Assembly: GCA_964551305.1 (NCBI GenBank)
Contig: CAZKBT010000035.1
Span: forward strand, 1 to 36,125
Reading direction: 5' to 3'
DNA: 36,125 nt
From: JBAZDC01 sp041654595
GTDB lineage: Bacteria; Pseudomonadota; Gammaproteobacteria; Burkholderiales; Burkholderiaceae_B
Below, in pieces: positions 1 through 7,883 of this stretch; position 1 is the stretch's first letter; each line of letters opens with the position of its first letter. The translations under genes and the position numbers were made by a program. The notes under the pieces were generated by a model. That model saw only the letters and a list, made by a program, of their open reading frames with translations, ran no database searches and was not told the origin of the DNA.

Positions 1-459
1 GCGCTTGAAGAATTCAGGCGTGATGTCGAAGCCCGAGTGCACGGGGATGTTGTAGACCATGAAAGGCGTATCGACCTTGGCGGCGATGCGCTCGTAGTGG
101 CCGTAGACGCCGTCTTCGCCCGGACCTTCGAAGTAGGGGGGCAGGATGAGCAGCGCATCGGCGCCGATGCCTTGCGCGTGCAGGGACGCTTCGATGGCGT
201 CTTCGGTGCGGATCGCCGAGGTCTGGACGATCAGCTTGATTCTGCCGTCGATATGCTTGGCGGCGGTTTCGGCGATGCTGCGCTTTTCTTCAGTCGTCAG
301 GAAAGGGAATTCGCCCGTTCCTCCGCACACGGCGACGATGTTCACGCCGGCGTCGATCATCGTGTCCAAGTGCTTTTTCAAAACATCCAGATCGACGCGG
401 CTGCCGTCTTTGCTCATAGGGGTGCTTACCGCTGCGCAGATGCCTTTCAGTTGACTCAT
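1..459 (-). CDS. Dihydrodipicolinate synthase (DapA) family lyase/dehydratase, C-terminus cut by window edge
   Basis: The first 153 residues of a class I (Schiff-base) aldolase-fold enzyme of the DapA/N-acetylneuraminate lyase/KdgD family. The phosphate/carboxylate loop reads GGTGEF (residues 46-51). PPYF follows at 107-110, and Tyr136 in YNIP is the conserved catalytic tyrosine. The Schiff-base lysine would lie past the window edge. GGTGEF differs from the GTTGES usual in true DapA and resembles 5-dehydro-4-deoxyglucarate dehydratases, so a role in sugar-acid or oxo-acid catabolism is more likely than lysine synthesis (inference). It diverges from a TRAP carboxylate transporter, which fits that reading. 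A candidate promoter lies at 515-543. The ATG at 457-459 begins MSQLKG; the gene runs off the left end, so substrate and full length cannot be judged. Confidence 0.9.
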   Translation of the reverse strand, partial: MSQLKGICAAVSTPMSKDGSRVDLDVLKKHLDTMIDAGVNIVAVCGGTGEFPFLTTEEKRSIAETAAKHIDGRIKLIVQTSAIRTEDAIEASLHAQGIGADALLILPPYFEGPGEDGVYGHYERIAAKVDTPFMVYNIPVHSGFDITPEFFKR

Positions 460-514
460 TGTTTACTCGCTCAGTTGAAGAAAATGTGAAAGAAAGAGCC
501 GTGGACGGCCGGAA

Positions 515-543
515 ATAATTGGTTGTATAGTGCCGGTTTTCAA
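515..543 (-). promoter_or_regulatory. Candidate sigma-70 promoter of the DapA-family gene
   Basis: On the minus strand, TTGAAA (543 to 538; 5/6 to consensus) is followed by a 17-base spacer and AATTAT (520 to 515; 4/6). This would start transcription roughly 50 bases before the ATG at 459. Identified by eye only. Confidence 0.4.
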
Positions 544-645
544 GGGTGCTTTCGCGGAAAAAGCCGATGCACTTTGCCTTGCAAGAACCTCTTTTCAGAG
601 GGGAAACACCGGTCTCGGTAACGGGAAAACCCTAGATAAAAAACT

Positions 646-664
646 ATTGGATACGGGATCCAAT
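646..664. promoter_or_regulatory. Palindromic operator candidate for the GntR regulator
   Basis: ATTGGAT (646-652) and ATCCAAT (658-664) form a perfect 7-bp inverted repeat with a 5-base spacer. The same pattern, ATTGNNNNNNGGATCCAAT, recurs at 4638-4656 upstream of the GntR gene, which argues for a shared binding site. It covers the candidate -35 box of dctQ, so binding would be expected to repress transport (inference). Confidence 0.55.
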
Positions 665-675
665 GCTCTTATACT
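647..675 (+). promoter_or_regulatory. Candidate promoter of the TRAP operon
   Basis: TTGGAT (647-652, a weak -35) is followed after 17 bases by TATACT (670-675, 5/6 to the -10 consensus), 68 bases before the dctQ ATG. The -35 lies inside the palindrome at 646-664. Confidence 0.45.
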
Positions 676-742
676 ACTGAAAACTTCAAGAAGGGTCAAC
701 GGAAAAAGTTTGATCTTTTTTTCTCATCACAGGTAAGCATTC

Positions 743-1333
743 ATGTCCGATGACGTCCCGAGCAGCACCACGGCAACTACGGAGCCGGTATCGCTAAATC
801 GTTTCGAAGCCCTTGTTTTCCGGATGGTCGACGGGATGAATTGGGTGTTGCGCATGACGGTCGGGCTCATGCTGTTCGTCATGGTCGTGATCGTGTTCCT
901 GCAGATACTGGCCAGGTTCGCGCTGCCCAAGCTGGGCATCGTCATTTCCATTCCCTGGACGGAGGAATTGGCGCGCTACTTGATGATCTGGTGCATATTC
1001 CTGGGCGCCGCGGCCGCGTCCCGGTCCGGTGACCTGATCGCGATGGACACGCTGACCACCGCGCTTGCGCCCAGCAGGGGCTGGAAAGTCAAACTCTTCG
1101 CCTACGTGGTGACCATTCTGTTTTTCGCCTTCCTGATCTACATAGGCGTGGAGTGGATGGGATTCGGCTTGGTGGAATTTTCCACCGTCATGAATACGCC
1201 CATGTACGTCGTCTACATGGCGATGCCGGTGGGCGCCGTCCTGGCGATCATCAATATTCTGGTCAGGTCGTACGAGGGACATAGGCAAATGGGCAAGTCG
1301 GCAAAAATCGAGCCGGACGGGATCCTCGATTGA
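743..1333 (+). CDS. dctQ: TRAP transporter small permease subunit (DctQ family)
   Basis: The small integral-membrane subunit of a tripartite ATP-independent periplasmic (TRAP) transporter, which pairs with DctM to import carboxylates using an ion gradient. At 196 residues it has the usual family length. Four hydrophobic segments are visible (about 34-58, 72-93, 115-135 and 155-175). The conserved TEELARYLMIW stretch at the start of the second helix is typical of DctQ, and the charged C-terminal tail is cytoplasmic-looking. It is the first gene of a three-gene operon Q-M-P with small gaps (54 and 37 bases). The start ATG at 743 follows an AGGTAAG-type ribosome site. The substrate cannot be read from this subunit. 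Confidence 0.93.
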   Translation: MSDDVPSSTTATTEPVSLNRFEALVFRMVDGMNWVLRMTVGLMLFVMVVIVFLQILARFALPKLGIVISIPWTEELARYLMIWCIFLGAAAASRSGDLIAMDTLTTALAPSRGWKVKLFAYVVTILFFAFLIYIGVEWMGFGLVEFSTVMNTPMYVVYMAMPVGAVLAIINILVRSYEGHRQMGKSAKIEPDGILD

Positions 1334-1387
1334 GCCCCTGGCCTGAACGACAAATTCAATAGCAGCTACATAGCGGGAGTACGAACG

Positions 1388-2653
1388 GTGCTGACTTTTT
1401 CTTCGATGGTCTTTCTGCTGACGATGGCGGTACCCATCTTCGCCGTGATGGGGATATGCGCATTGGTACTCTTGTATCAGCAGGGCATCAGCTTTCTTGC
1501 CGTGCCGCAAAGCGTGTTCGAAGCGCTGGACTCGTTTGCGTTGCTGGCGGTGCCGTTCTACGTGCTGGCCGGCAATCTGATGAAGGCCGGCGGCATTTCG
1601 CGCCGGCTCATCGCCTTGGCCACGGTGCTGGTGGGATGGCTGCGGGGCGGCATGGGCGCCGCGTCGGTCTTGACCTGCATGTTCTTTTCCACGATGTCTG
1701 GCTCGTCGTCCGCCACGACGGCGGCGGTGGCCGGCACGATGGTACCCGCCATGGAGAAAAAGGGCTATCCGAAGCCGACAGGGGCGGCGCTGGTGGCGGT
1801 GGGCGGCGAGCTGGGCGCGATCCTGCCGCCGTCGCTGCCCATGGTGGTGTACGCGCTGGTCGCCAACGTGTCCATCGGCAGCTTGTTCACCGCGGGCATC
1901 CTGCCGGGCATATTCGTCGGCTTTACCCTGATCGTAACGATTTGCCTTTACGCGCGGATCAGAAATTTCGATGAAGTCACGCGCGTGCCTTTCCGGACCT
2001 GGCTGTGCAACTTATGGCATGCCGGGCGCGACTCCATCCTGGCGCTTTTGATGCCTGTCATCATTCTGGGCGGAATTTATTCGGGCGTTTTCACTGCCAC
2101 GGAAGCCTCGGTCGTGGCCGTCGTGTACGGTTTCATCGTGGGCGTGGTCATTTACCGGGAAGTGAATTTCCGGCAGTTCGTCCAGATTTTTTGCGATTCG
2201 GCCGTGATGACCGGCATGGTCATGCTGATCGTGGGCTTCGCCGCGTTGTTCGGTTACGCGCTCACCATCAATCAGATTCCCCAGCATTTCGGCAAGCTGA
2301 TTTCCGAGGTCGCCACCAATCCCATCATGTTCCTGCTGATGGTGAACGTGCTGCTGTTCGTCGTGGGAACGTTCATGGAGGCGCTGGCCACCATCCTGAT
2401 CCTGGCGCCCATCCTGAGCCCCATCGCCACGATGTACGGCATCGACCCGATCCACTTCGGCATCATCTTCATCGTCAACGTGGCGATCGGCATGGTGACG
2501 CCGCCGGTGGCCATCAACTTGAACATCGCCAGCCAGATCACGGGCGTGTCGATGGATGCGATGACACGGCCGCTGCTGATCTTCCTGTTCGTCCTCATCA
2601 TCAACACGCTGATTATTACGTTTGTACCCGCGTTGTCCCTTGCTTTGCTGTAA
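1388..2653 (+). CDS. dctM: TRAP transporter large permease subunit (DctM family)
   Basis: The large membrane subunit that forms the translocation path of the TRAP transporter, 421 residues, as expected for DctM. It is hydrophobic throughout, with about 11-12 membrane segments. Family hallmarks include the segment around residues 95-105 (MSGSSSATTAAVAGTMVPAM, a Ser/Thr-rich motif) and GELGAILPPSLPMVVY, plus the C-terminal repeat VNVAIGMVTPPVAINL. These two pseudo-symmetric motifs are the substrate/ion-binding loops of DctM. The start is GTG at 1388, with GGAG nine bases upstream; no in-frame ATG gives the conserved N-terminus. It is the middle gene of the dctQMP operon. Confidence 0.95.
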   Translation: MLTFSSMVFLLTMAVPIFAVMGICALVLLYQQGISFLAVPQSVFEALDSFALLAVPFYVLAGNLMKAGGISRRLIALATVLVGWLRGGMGAASVLTCMFFSTMSGSSSATTAAVAGTMVPAMEKKGYPKPTGAALVAVGGELGAILPPSLPMVVYALVANVSIGSLFTAGILPGIFVGFTLIVTICLYARIRNFDEVTRVPFRTWLCNLWHAGRDSILALLMPVIILGGIYSGVFTATEASVVAVVYGFIVGVVIYREVNFRQFVQIFCDSAVMTGMVMLIVGFAALFGYALTINQIPQHFGKLISEVATNPIMFLLMVNVLLFVVGTFMEALATILILAPILSPIATMYGIDPIHFGIIFIVNVAIGMVTPPVAINLNIASQITGVSMDAMTRPLLIFLFVLIINTLIITFVPALSLALL

Positions 2654-2690
2654 GCACCATCAATTCTGATAAACCTTAGGAATTAACGTT

Positions 2691-3686
2691 ATGAAAACTT
2701 CCACTTTCTTTGCCCCGGTCGCTCTTGCGCTGGGCTTGTTGTCGGCCGGCGCCGTTCAAGCGCAAAAAACGGTAGAACTCAACCTGGGCCACGTGCTGAC
2801 GCTGGAAAGCCACTATCACGCCGCCGCCGCCTCGTTTGCCAAAGAGGTGGAAGAGCGCAGCAAGGGCACGATGAAGGTCAATGTCTTTCCCGCAGGGCAG
2901 TTGGGCGGCGAAGTCAAGATGATCCAGGCCGTCAGAACCGGCACCCAGGATCTGGTCATCACCGGCGGCGGCCCCATTGAGAACACGGTGAAGGAATTCT
3001 CGGTGTATTCCTTCCCTTATCTCTATAACAGCCTGGAACAGGCCAACGACTCGATGCAAGGCCCCATCGGCAAGGAAATGCTCGAGCTGATGGGCAAGTA
3101 CAATCTGCTGGGCCTGGGCTTCATCGCTCCCATCGAGCGCAACATCTTCACCAACGGCAAGCGCATTACGAAGGCCAGCGACATGAAGGGCCTGAAGATC
3201 CGCGTCATCCAGGGCCAGGGCTTCGTCAAGACCTATGAAGCGCTGGGCGCGCAGCCCACGCCGATGGCCTATGCCGAGCTCTACACCGCTTTGCAGAACG
3301 GCGCCGTGGACGCCGCGGAGAACTCCCCCGACGTATTCGTGCAGGACAAGTTCATCGAGGTCTCCAAGACGTACACAATGGCGAAAGTGATGTACATGCC
3401 GGCGCTGATCCTGATGTCGCCCGCCCGCTACAAGAGCCTGACCGAAGAGCAGCAGAAGGTCATCCAGGAGGCTACGGCCGCCGCTGTGGATGCCGCCTTC
3501 GACCACTACAAGAAGGGCTATGCGGAAAGCATGAGGATCATCAAGGACAAGGGCATCGAGATCATCGAGCCTGATCTGGATTCCTTCCACGCCACCAAGG
3601 AAGGCGTGCACAAGAGCTTGCTGGAAAGCATGCCCCAAACCAAGGCCTGGTACGACAAGATCGTAGCCGAGACCGCTTCGAAGTAA
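2691..3686 (+). CDS. dctP: TRAP transporter periplasmic substrate-binding protein (DctP family)
   Basis: The soluble receptor that captures the substrate in the periplasm and delivers it to DctQM. It has 331 residues with a clear Sec signal peptide (MKTS..., hydrophobic 8-22, cleavage predicted after VQA at residue 24). The GLKIRV motif places Arg171 where DctP proteins hold the conserved arginine that pairs with the ligand carboxylate, so an organic or sugar acid is the expected ligand. ENSPDVFVQDKF further on is also typical. It closes the operon and is followed by a strong terminator. Which acid is bound is not visible; the divergent DapA-type lyase hints at an aldonic/aldaric or oxo acid. 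Confidence 0.95.
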   Translation: MKTSTFFAPVALALGLLSAGAVQAQKTVELNLGHVLTLESHYHAAAASFAKEVEERSKGTMKVNVFPAGQLGGEVKMIQAVRTGTQDLVITGGGPIENTVKEFSVYSFPYLYNSLEQANDSMQGPIGKEMLELMGKYNLLGLGFIAPIERNIFTNGKRITKASDMKGLKIRVIQGQGFVKTYEALGAQPTPMAYAELYTALQNGAVDAAENSPDVFVQDKFIEVSKTYTMAKVMYMPALILMSPARYKSLTEEQQKVIQEATAAAVDAAFDHYKKGYAESMRIIKDKGIEIIEPDLDSFHATKEGVHKSLLESMPQTKAWYDKIVAETASK

Positions 3687-3698
3687 ATACGGGCCGAC

Positions 3699-3725
3699 GC
3701 CCGCGCATAGGCACGGTGCGCGGGC
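3699..3725. repeat. Small GC-rich hairpin after dctP
   Basis: GCCCGCGC (3699-3706) pairs with GCGCGGGC (3718-3725) around an 11-base loop. It has no U-tract of its own and stands just ahead of the strong terminator at 3730-3778; it may protect the mRNA 3' end. Confidence 0.4.
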
Positions 3726-3729
3726 ATTG

Positions 3730-3778
3730 AAAAGACCCCGGGCCGGAGGTGGGAGATACCTCCGGCCCGGGGTCTTTT
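3730..3778. terminator. Strong bidirectional rho-independent terminator
   Basis: A perfect 21-bp stem (3730-3750 with 3758-3778) closes a 7-base loop. On the plus strand it ends in TCTTTTTATTTT; on the minus strand the arm ends in GGTCTTTT. It lies between convergent dctP and the GntR gene, so it probably ends both transcripts. Confidence 0.92.
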
Positions 3779-3836
3779 TATTTTGGATGCGGCAAGCGGA
3801 AGGCGCCGAGTGGGGGTATTTCCCCTTTCCGCTCGA

Positions 3837-4520
3837 TCAGTGTTTGCGCGCGGCCAGGATGGCCAGCAACTGTTCCTTGGTGCGCTGTATGTGCGTGTTC
3901 AGCAGTGCCACGGCCTTCTTCGTCTCGCCGGCCTTGGCCAGTTCGAACAGCTGCAGATGGTCTTCGGCGCCGTCGGTCATGGCGTTGGTCATGACCAGCT
4001 GTATGCGGATGTAGCGGTCGACCTGAAGGCTGATCCTGTGTATGAACGACAGCGATATGGACCTGCCCGAGGGCTTGTAGAGACTGATGTGGAACTTTGC
4101 GTTCAGCGTGCCCCAATGCTCGACGTCGCGGGTCTGGTAGGCTTCGTCCAGCTCATGCAGAACCGCCTGGATTTCGTCGATGGCGTCCTGCGTTATGTTG
4201 GGGATGGCGCGCGCCAGCAGGTCGGGTTCCAGCGTGGCGCGTATGTCGAAGATTTCATCGATCTCGGCCAGCGACAGTTCAGTGACGAGCGCGCCCTTGT
4301 TGGCGATCGTCTCGACCAGTCCTTCCGCATCCAGCTGATGCAGGGCTTCGCGCACCGGCATTCTGGACACGCCGTATTCGTCGGCGAGCTGTGCCTGGCG
4401 CAGCATAGTGCCACCGGGGAATTCGCCGCTGATAATCCGCTTGCGTAAATCATCCACGAGTGTCGAAGCGAGATTCTGACGCTTGATGACACGCCTGGCC
4501 TTGTCGGTGGTCGGCTTCAA
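3837..4520 (-). CDS. GntR-family transcriptional regulator, FCD (FadR) subfamily
   Basis: A DNA-binding winged helix-turn-helix (about residues 16-76 from the chosen start; SRMPVREALHQLDAEGLV is the recognition-helix region) joined to an all-helical FCD effector domain. FCD metal-site residues are present: the NAKFH motif, a His in EDHLQLF and a His in NTHIQRT. FCD regulators usually respond to carboxylates, which fits the TRAP operon it converges on. The reading frame opens at 4538 (TTG) without a ribosome site. The TTG at 4520 has AGGAA seven bases upstream, so I prefer it (227 residues); no ATG is available. Two matching palindromes (646-664 and 4638-4656) suggest control of dctQMP and of its own gene. 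Confidence 0.88.
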   Translation of the reverse strand: MKPTTDKARRVIKRQNLASTLVDDLRKRIISGEFPGGTMLRQAQLADEYGVSRMPVREALHQLDAEGLVETIANKGALVTELSLAEIDEIFDIRATLEPDLLARAIPNITQDAIDEIQAVLHELDEAYQTRDVEHWGTLNAKFHISLYKPSGRSISLSFIHRISLQVDRYIRIQLVMTNAMTDGAEDHLQLFELAKAGETKKAVALLNTHIQRTKEQLLAILAARKH

Positions 4521-4637
4521 GAGAGAGTTCCTATTCAAGATCTTGGGCGGGTTTTACTGTCGTTCTTTCGGTCCGCCATCCAAGGAGCGACGAGCAGGGG
4601 CGCCACGCACGTGTCCCTACCGTATCGGAATAGCTAT

Positions 4638-4656
4638 ATTGTAGCCTGGATCCAAT
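4638..4656. promoter_or_regulatory. Second copy of the GntR operator-like sequence, upstream of the regulator
   Basis: ATTGTAGCCTGGATCCAAT matches the dctQ operator candidate at its outer ATTG and at GGATCCAAT with identical spacing. On the minus strand TTGGAT (4655 to 4650) is followed 17 bases later by TATTCC (4632 to 4627), a weak promoter arranged like that of dctQ, which suggests autoregulation. Confidence 0.45.
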
Positions 4657-4675
4657 AGCCTTTTCGTGTATTGAA

Positions 4676-4690
4676 TCCAATTAAATTGGA
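4676..4690. repeat. Inverted repeat TCCAAT-TAA-ATTGGA
   Basis: A perfect 6-bp inverted repeat with the same TCCAAT half-site as the GntR operator candidates, but with the arms in opposite order. TCCAATAGCC also occurs at 4651-4660 and again at 4731-4740. These may be accessory half-sites. Confidence 0.35.
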
Positions 4691-4770
4691 GAAGCGTTGT
4701 ATTTATTCACAGGGAAAAGGCGGGCATGCGTCCAATAGCCAAACGATACGCGTCCGGCCGCCTGCGCCGT

Positions 4771-6174
4771 TCATTCCAGCCTGGCGGCCAGCTCGCGCAC
4801 GGCGTGTTCCCGTCGGGCGCCGGGCGCATAGTCCGGCGACATGGAAGACCAGCTCGTGCGGCGTCGTGCCTCGGCAAGCTCGTCGGGCAGTTTGCCTTTG
4901 CGCCATCGTGTCAGTGGCGCGGCATCGTCGTTCGTTTCGCCGCCCGCCGCGTCACCGAGCGTGATCGGCGCCTGCGCGGCGTGGCCGCGACGGTCCAGGG
5001 CCTGCAGCAGATCCAGTTGGCGCACTGCCAGCAACCGCAATACGGCATCGTCGACGCTGATTTCCTGTTCGCCCTTGATGCGGCCCATCAGCCGCTTGCC
5101 CCACTTGTCCGCTCCTTGCCACAGCCCGCCGACGGCAGCGCCCACGAGCGTGGCCGTGCCCAGGCTGATGCCGGCGGTGAAGGCGTCCAAGGTCGCGCCG
5201 GCCATCGCGCCCGCCGCCATGCCTTTGCCGAGGTGTATGCCCATGTCCTGCAGGGCCTGCGGATTGAACAGATCCATTCCCCACCGCTCGCCTTCCAGGG
5301 GCAATGCATGATTGGGAAAGTCCTTGCGCGTAAAGTTGTAACGTTTGAGCAGCGTTTGCACGCAGCGGTTTTCGCGCTGCCGCACGTGTTGGCGCAGCGA
5401 TTGCGTGGTGTTCTCCAGCGATTCGGGATCGGGGGGGCTGCTCATGCGCAAGGCGGCGATGTCGATCAGCATGTCGGCGATCGTGTGGCGCGCGTCATGC
5501 CGGCGCAGCGCGCGCTGTTCGACGATATCCTGCTTCAAGACGCCGAGCAGTTCCTTGTGCGTATCCATCAGCAGCGCCAGCTTGTCGTAGAGCTGGAGCT
5601 CGCCGTCCAGTGCCGGCGCGATCGTGTCGAATTCGACGATGGCGTGCAGGCCCAGGCGTGCCAGGGCCTCGCGCCAGGCGGCGGTCCGAGCGCGTGGATC
5701 GCTGGTGAAGTTCAGCACTGGCAGCAAGGGATGGCCGCAGTCGGCCAGCACGGCCAGCTCGTCTTTGTGCTTGCTCAGAACGGGGTCGCGCACGTCGACC
5801 ACGTAAAGGCCGGCGTCGCAGGTGAGCAGTTTATTCAATACGCGCGCCTCCTGCTCGAAGCGCCGGCCGCTTTCTGGGCTGTCCAGAAAACGCTGTATGC
5901 GTTCGGGTCCGTCCGGGCGCTGGCCGGGTTGAATCAGCTGGTCGATGTAGTCCAGCAGAGCGACGCCGTCTTCCATGCCCGGCGTGTCGTACAACTGCAC
6001 CAAAGGTATGTCGTCCACCAGCAGCTGGGCGCCTTCGACGTGGCGCGTCGTGCCCGGGCCGTCGCGCACTTCGCCGAATTCCGGATTTCGCGTCAGGGTG
6101 CGCAGCAGCGACGTCTTGCCGGTGTTGGTGTGCCCGACCACGGCAAGATGCAATACAGCGTTGTTTCGGCTCAT
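4771..6174 (-). CDS. P-loop GTPase with C-terminal DUF3482 domain
   Basis: 467 residues. The N-terminal third is an Era/EngA-like GTPase domain: P-loop GHTNTGKT (14-21), switch I Thr42/Thr43, G3 motif DTPG (63-66). The G4 position reads NFTSD (155-159) instead of the standard NKxD, so base specificity may differ. The C-terminal half matches the DUF3482 type and contains a glycine-zipper stretch rich in GxxxG/AxxxG (about 308-340, around AGAMAGATLDAFTAG and GAAVGGLWQG), which suggests membrane insertion. The ATG at 6174 overlaps the stop of the upstream DUF2868 gene (ATGA), so the two are translationally coupled. The function of this pair is not known to me; a membrane-remodelling or envelope role is only a guess. 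Confidence 0.85.
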   Translation of the reverse strand: MSRNNAVLHLAVVGHTNTGKTSLLRTLTRNPEFGEVRDGPGTTRHVEGAQLLVDDIPLVQLYDTPGMEDGVALLDYIDQLIQPGQRPDGPERIQRFLDSPESGRRFEQEARVLNKLLTCDAGLYVVDVRDPVLSKHKDELAVLADCGHPLLPVLNFTSDPRARTAAWREALARLGLHAIVEFDTIAPALDGELQLYDKLALLMDTHKELLGVLKQDIVEQRALRRHDARHTIADMLIDIAALRMSSPPDPESLENTTQSLRQHVRQRENRCVQTLLKRYNFTRKDFPNHALPLEGERWGMDLFNPQALQDMGIHLGKGMAAGAMAGATLDAFTAGISLGTATLVGAAVGGLWQGADKWGKRLMGRIKGEQEISVDDAVLRLLAVRQLDLLQALDRRGHAAQAPITLGDAAGGETNDDAAPLTRWRKGKLPDELAEARRRTSWSSMSPDYAPGARREHAVRELAARLE

Positions 6175-7634
6175 GGCGTTTCTCCATGCGCGGGCGCATC
6201 CTGGAGCGCCGGGCGCAGGCTCGTCAGTGCATCTTGCAGCGTCGCGTGTATGCGCGCGTCGTCCAGCCCTGAAGCCTTCAGCTTGGAGGCCCAGTCCGCC
6301 TGGCGTTGCGCGGGCGCGCCGTCGCTTTGGTCGAGAGGCGCGGCATGCACTTGTTGCGCCATGCCGTTCAGGTCGGCGATCAGCCTCAGCGCGCCCCGAT
6401 CGGGCGTCTGGTTCGCGTCATAGAGTATCAGCATGTGTTTGACGGGCCGCAGATGCAGGCGCTCGAGCAGGGCGCGCCGTTGCGCGCGTGAATCCAGGAC
6501 GCCCATGTTGATCAGGCGTCCGGGCAGACCGGGGGGCGGCCACGCGGCGGACTCCGGCAATTCCACACCGACGAGAATGGCGTCGTCATGCGGGATTGCC
6601 CCCCCGCGGTGCGTGCCGGGGTGAGGAACAGCGCGGTCCGGGTCGGCAGGCTTGTCGACGCCGGCGATCTCGCTGGTCGGAGTCAGGCGCGTGCGCAACT
6701 CGGCGAAGCCGGGCAGGGCGCTGTCTATCGCCAGGCGCGCAAGCCGGCGCCGTCCGACGTACAGGCTGACGGCCAGCGCAATCACTCTCGGCGTCAGGCC
6801 ATATACGATCACACATCCCAGAAGCCAGCCGGACCATGTCGCCTGGGCTTGCGCCGACAGCGTTTGCAGGCCGTCGCTGGCCCGGATGACGGTGTCCGAG
6901 GGTACGGGAAAGCCCAGCTTGGCCGGCAGCCAGCCCAGCAGGTTGGTCAGCCGCACGAAGGTGTCCGGCGACAGGAGGGTTGTTTCCCAACTGAAGGAGT
7001 AGCGCTTGGCGGACAGGATGACCAGCAGCGCGATGCTCATGGACGCCAGCGCAACCGCCCATAGGCCATGGCTGACGGCGCCCAGCAGCCAGCGCTGCGA
7101 TGCGCTGCGGCCCAGCAGCTCGATCAGGGCGCGCGGCGCGAGCATGGCATCGGGTCCCTTCGCCAGTTTCCGGGTCAGCCAGAGCCAGGCGTCGCTGAGC
7201 CACGTGCCCTGACGATCGCCGCGAATACAGAAACTGAGCAGCCACAAAGCGAAGGCGACGGCGTTCAGGCCCAGCATGGCCAGCAGGGCGGGCCATACGT
7301 TCACGGACCGCGCGCCGTCGCCCAGCGCCGCGGCGGAGGCCAGGATGCCGGCCAGCGTCGCGAGCGCGACAAGGATGAACAACGCGATCCGCGCATTGTG
7401 CTGCAGGGAGGCCAGTAGATCGTCCAGTCCTTCGCGCCTGCCCAGGGCTTGGGCGCGCAGCAGGACCTTCTGGGTGTAGGTGCGGCCCTGCACCCTGGCG
7501 AGCATGTTTTCACGGGCGTCTTCCAGGTGGCCCCATTGCGCTTCGCGCAGACGCAGCGTTTCCGCCAGCCAATGGGTGGTCAGCGTGGCGGCCGGTGCGG
7601 ACGTCGAGTCTGGTGATGCGCGGTCATGGGACAT
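6171..7634 (-). CDS. DUF2868 family membrane protein
   Basis: 487 residues. A soluble N-terminal region (about 1-88, starting MSHDRASPDS) leads into four predicted membrane helices (about 90-112, 120-145, 185-210 and 265-292). A long soluble C-terminal region follows, including MLILYDANQTPDRGALRLI and ending APAHGETP. This arrangement and the tight coupling to a DUF3482 GTPase are typical of the DUF2868/DUF3482 pair found in beta- and gammaproteobacteria. It is the first gene of a two-gene operon. No catalytic motif is recognisable; it may be the membrane partner of the GTPase. It diverges from the Mla-like operon across 249 bases in which I see no convincing promoter apart from a weak TATAAC at 7821-7826. 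Confidence 0.82.
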   Translation of the reverse strand: MSHDRASPDSTSAPAATLTTHWLAETLRLREAQWGHLEDARENMLARVQGRTYTQKVLLRAQALGRREGLDDLLASLQHNARIALFILVALATLAGILASAAALGDGARSVNVWPALLAMLGLNAVAFALWLLSFCIRGDRQGTWLSDAWLWLTRKLAKGPDAMLAPRALIELLGRSASQRWLLGAVSHGLWAVALASMSIALLVILSAKRYSFSWETTLLSPDTFVRLTNLLGWLPAKLGFPVPSDTVIRASDGLQTLSAQAQATWSGWLLGCVIVYGLTPRVIALAVSLYVGRRRLARLAIDSALPGFAELRTRLTPTSEIAGVDKPADPDRAVPHPGTHRGGAIPHDDAILVGVELPESAAWPPPGLPGRLINMGVLDSRAQRRALLERLHLRPVKHMLILYDANQTPDRGALRLIADLNGMAQQVHAAPLDQSDGAPAQRQADWASKLKASGLDDARIHATLQDALTSLRPALQDAPAHGETP

Positions 7635-7766
7635 GGCGTGTGTTGCTGAATACAGAATGAAGGCGGGCAGGGGGCGGTTCTGCGGGGCGCGATGAGCCGT
7701 TTTGGGACGAGACGGACGTCGGCCGTTTCAAGCGATGGTAGCCAAGTATTGATTTGGCCGTCAACG

Positions 7767-7788
7767 GCCCCCGCGTCGGGGCGGGGGC
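7767..7788. repeat. GC-rich inverted repeat between DUF2868 and the Mla-like operon
   Basis: GCCCCCGC (7767-7774) and GCGGGGGC (7781-7788) form an 8-bp stem around GTCGGG, without a U-run. It lies in the 249-base divergent region; function unknown. Confidence 0.35.
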
Positions 7789-7883
7789 GCCGCGTGGCGA
7801 CATTGCCGCAAAAAAATGGCTATAACACGTTGCTCTACAGAAAGTAAGGTAGACTTTTCGTTTTGTATTCCTTGTAAATTGCT

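Noticed and set aside
2676..3638. A 320-residue minus-strand frame opposite dctP
   Set aside because: The plus strand encodes a signal peptide and DctP motifs; the minus translation is His/Gly/Leu-rich shadow sequence.
4726..6423. A 565-residue open frame on the plus strand
   Set aside because: It lies antisense to the DUF3482 GTPase, which has clear P-loop and DTPG motifs; the plus-strand translation is low-complexity (Gln/Ala/Arg-rich) with no domain, as expected from GC-rich shadow frames.
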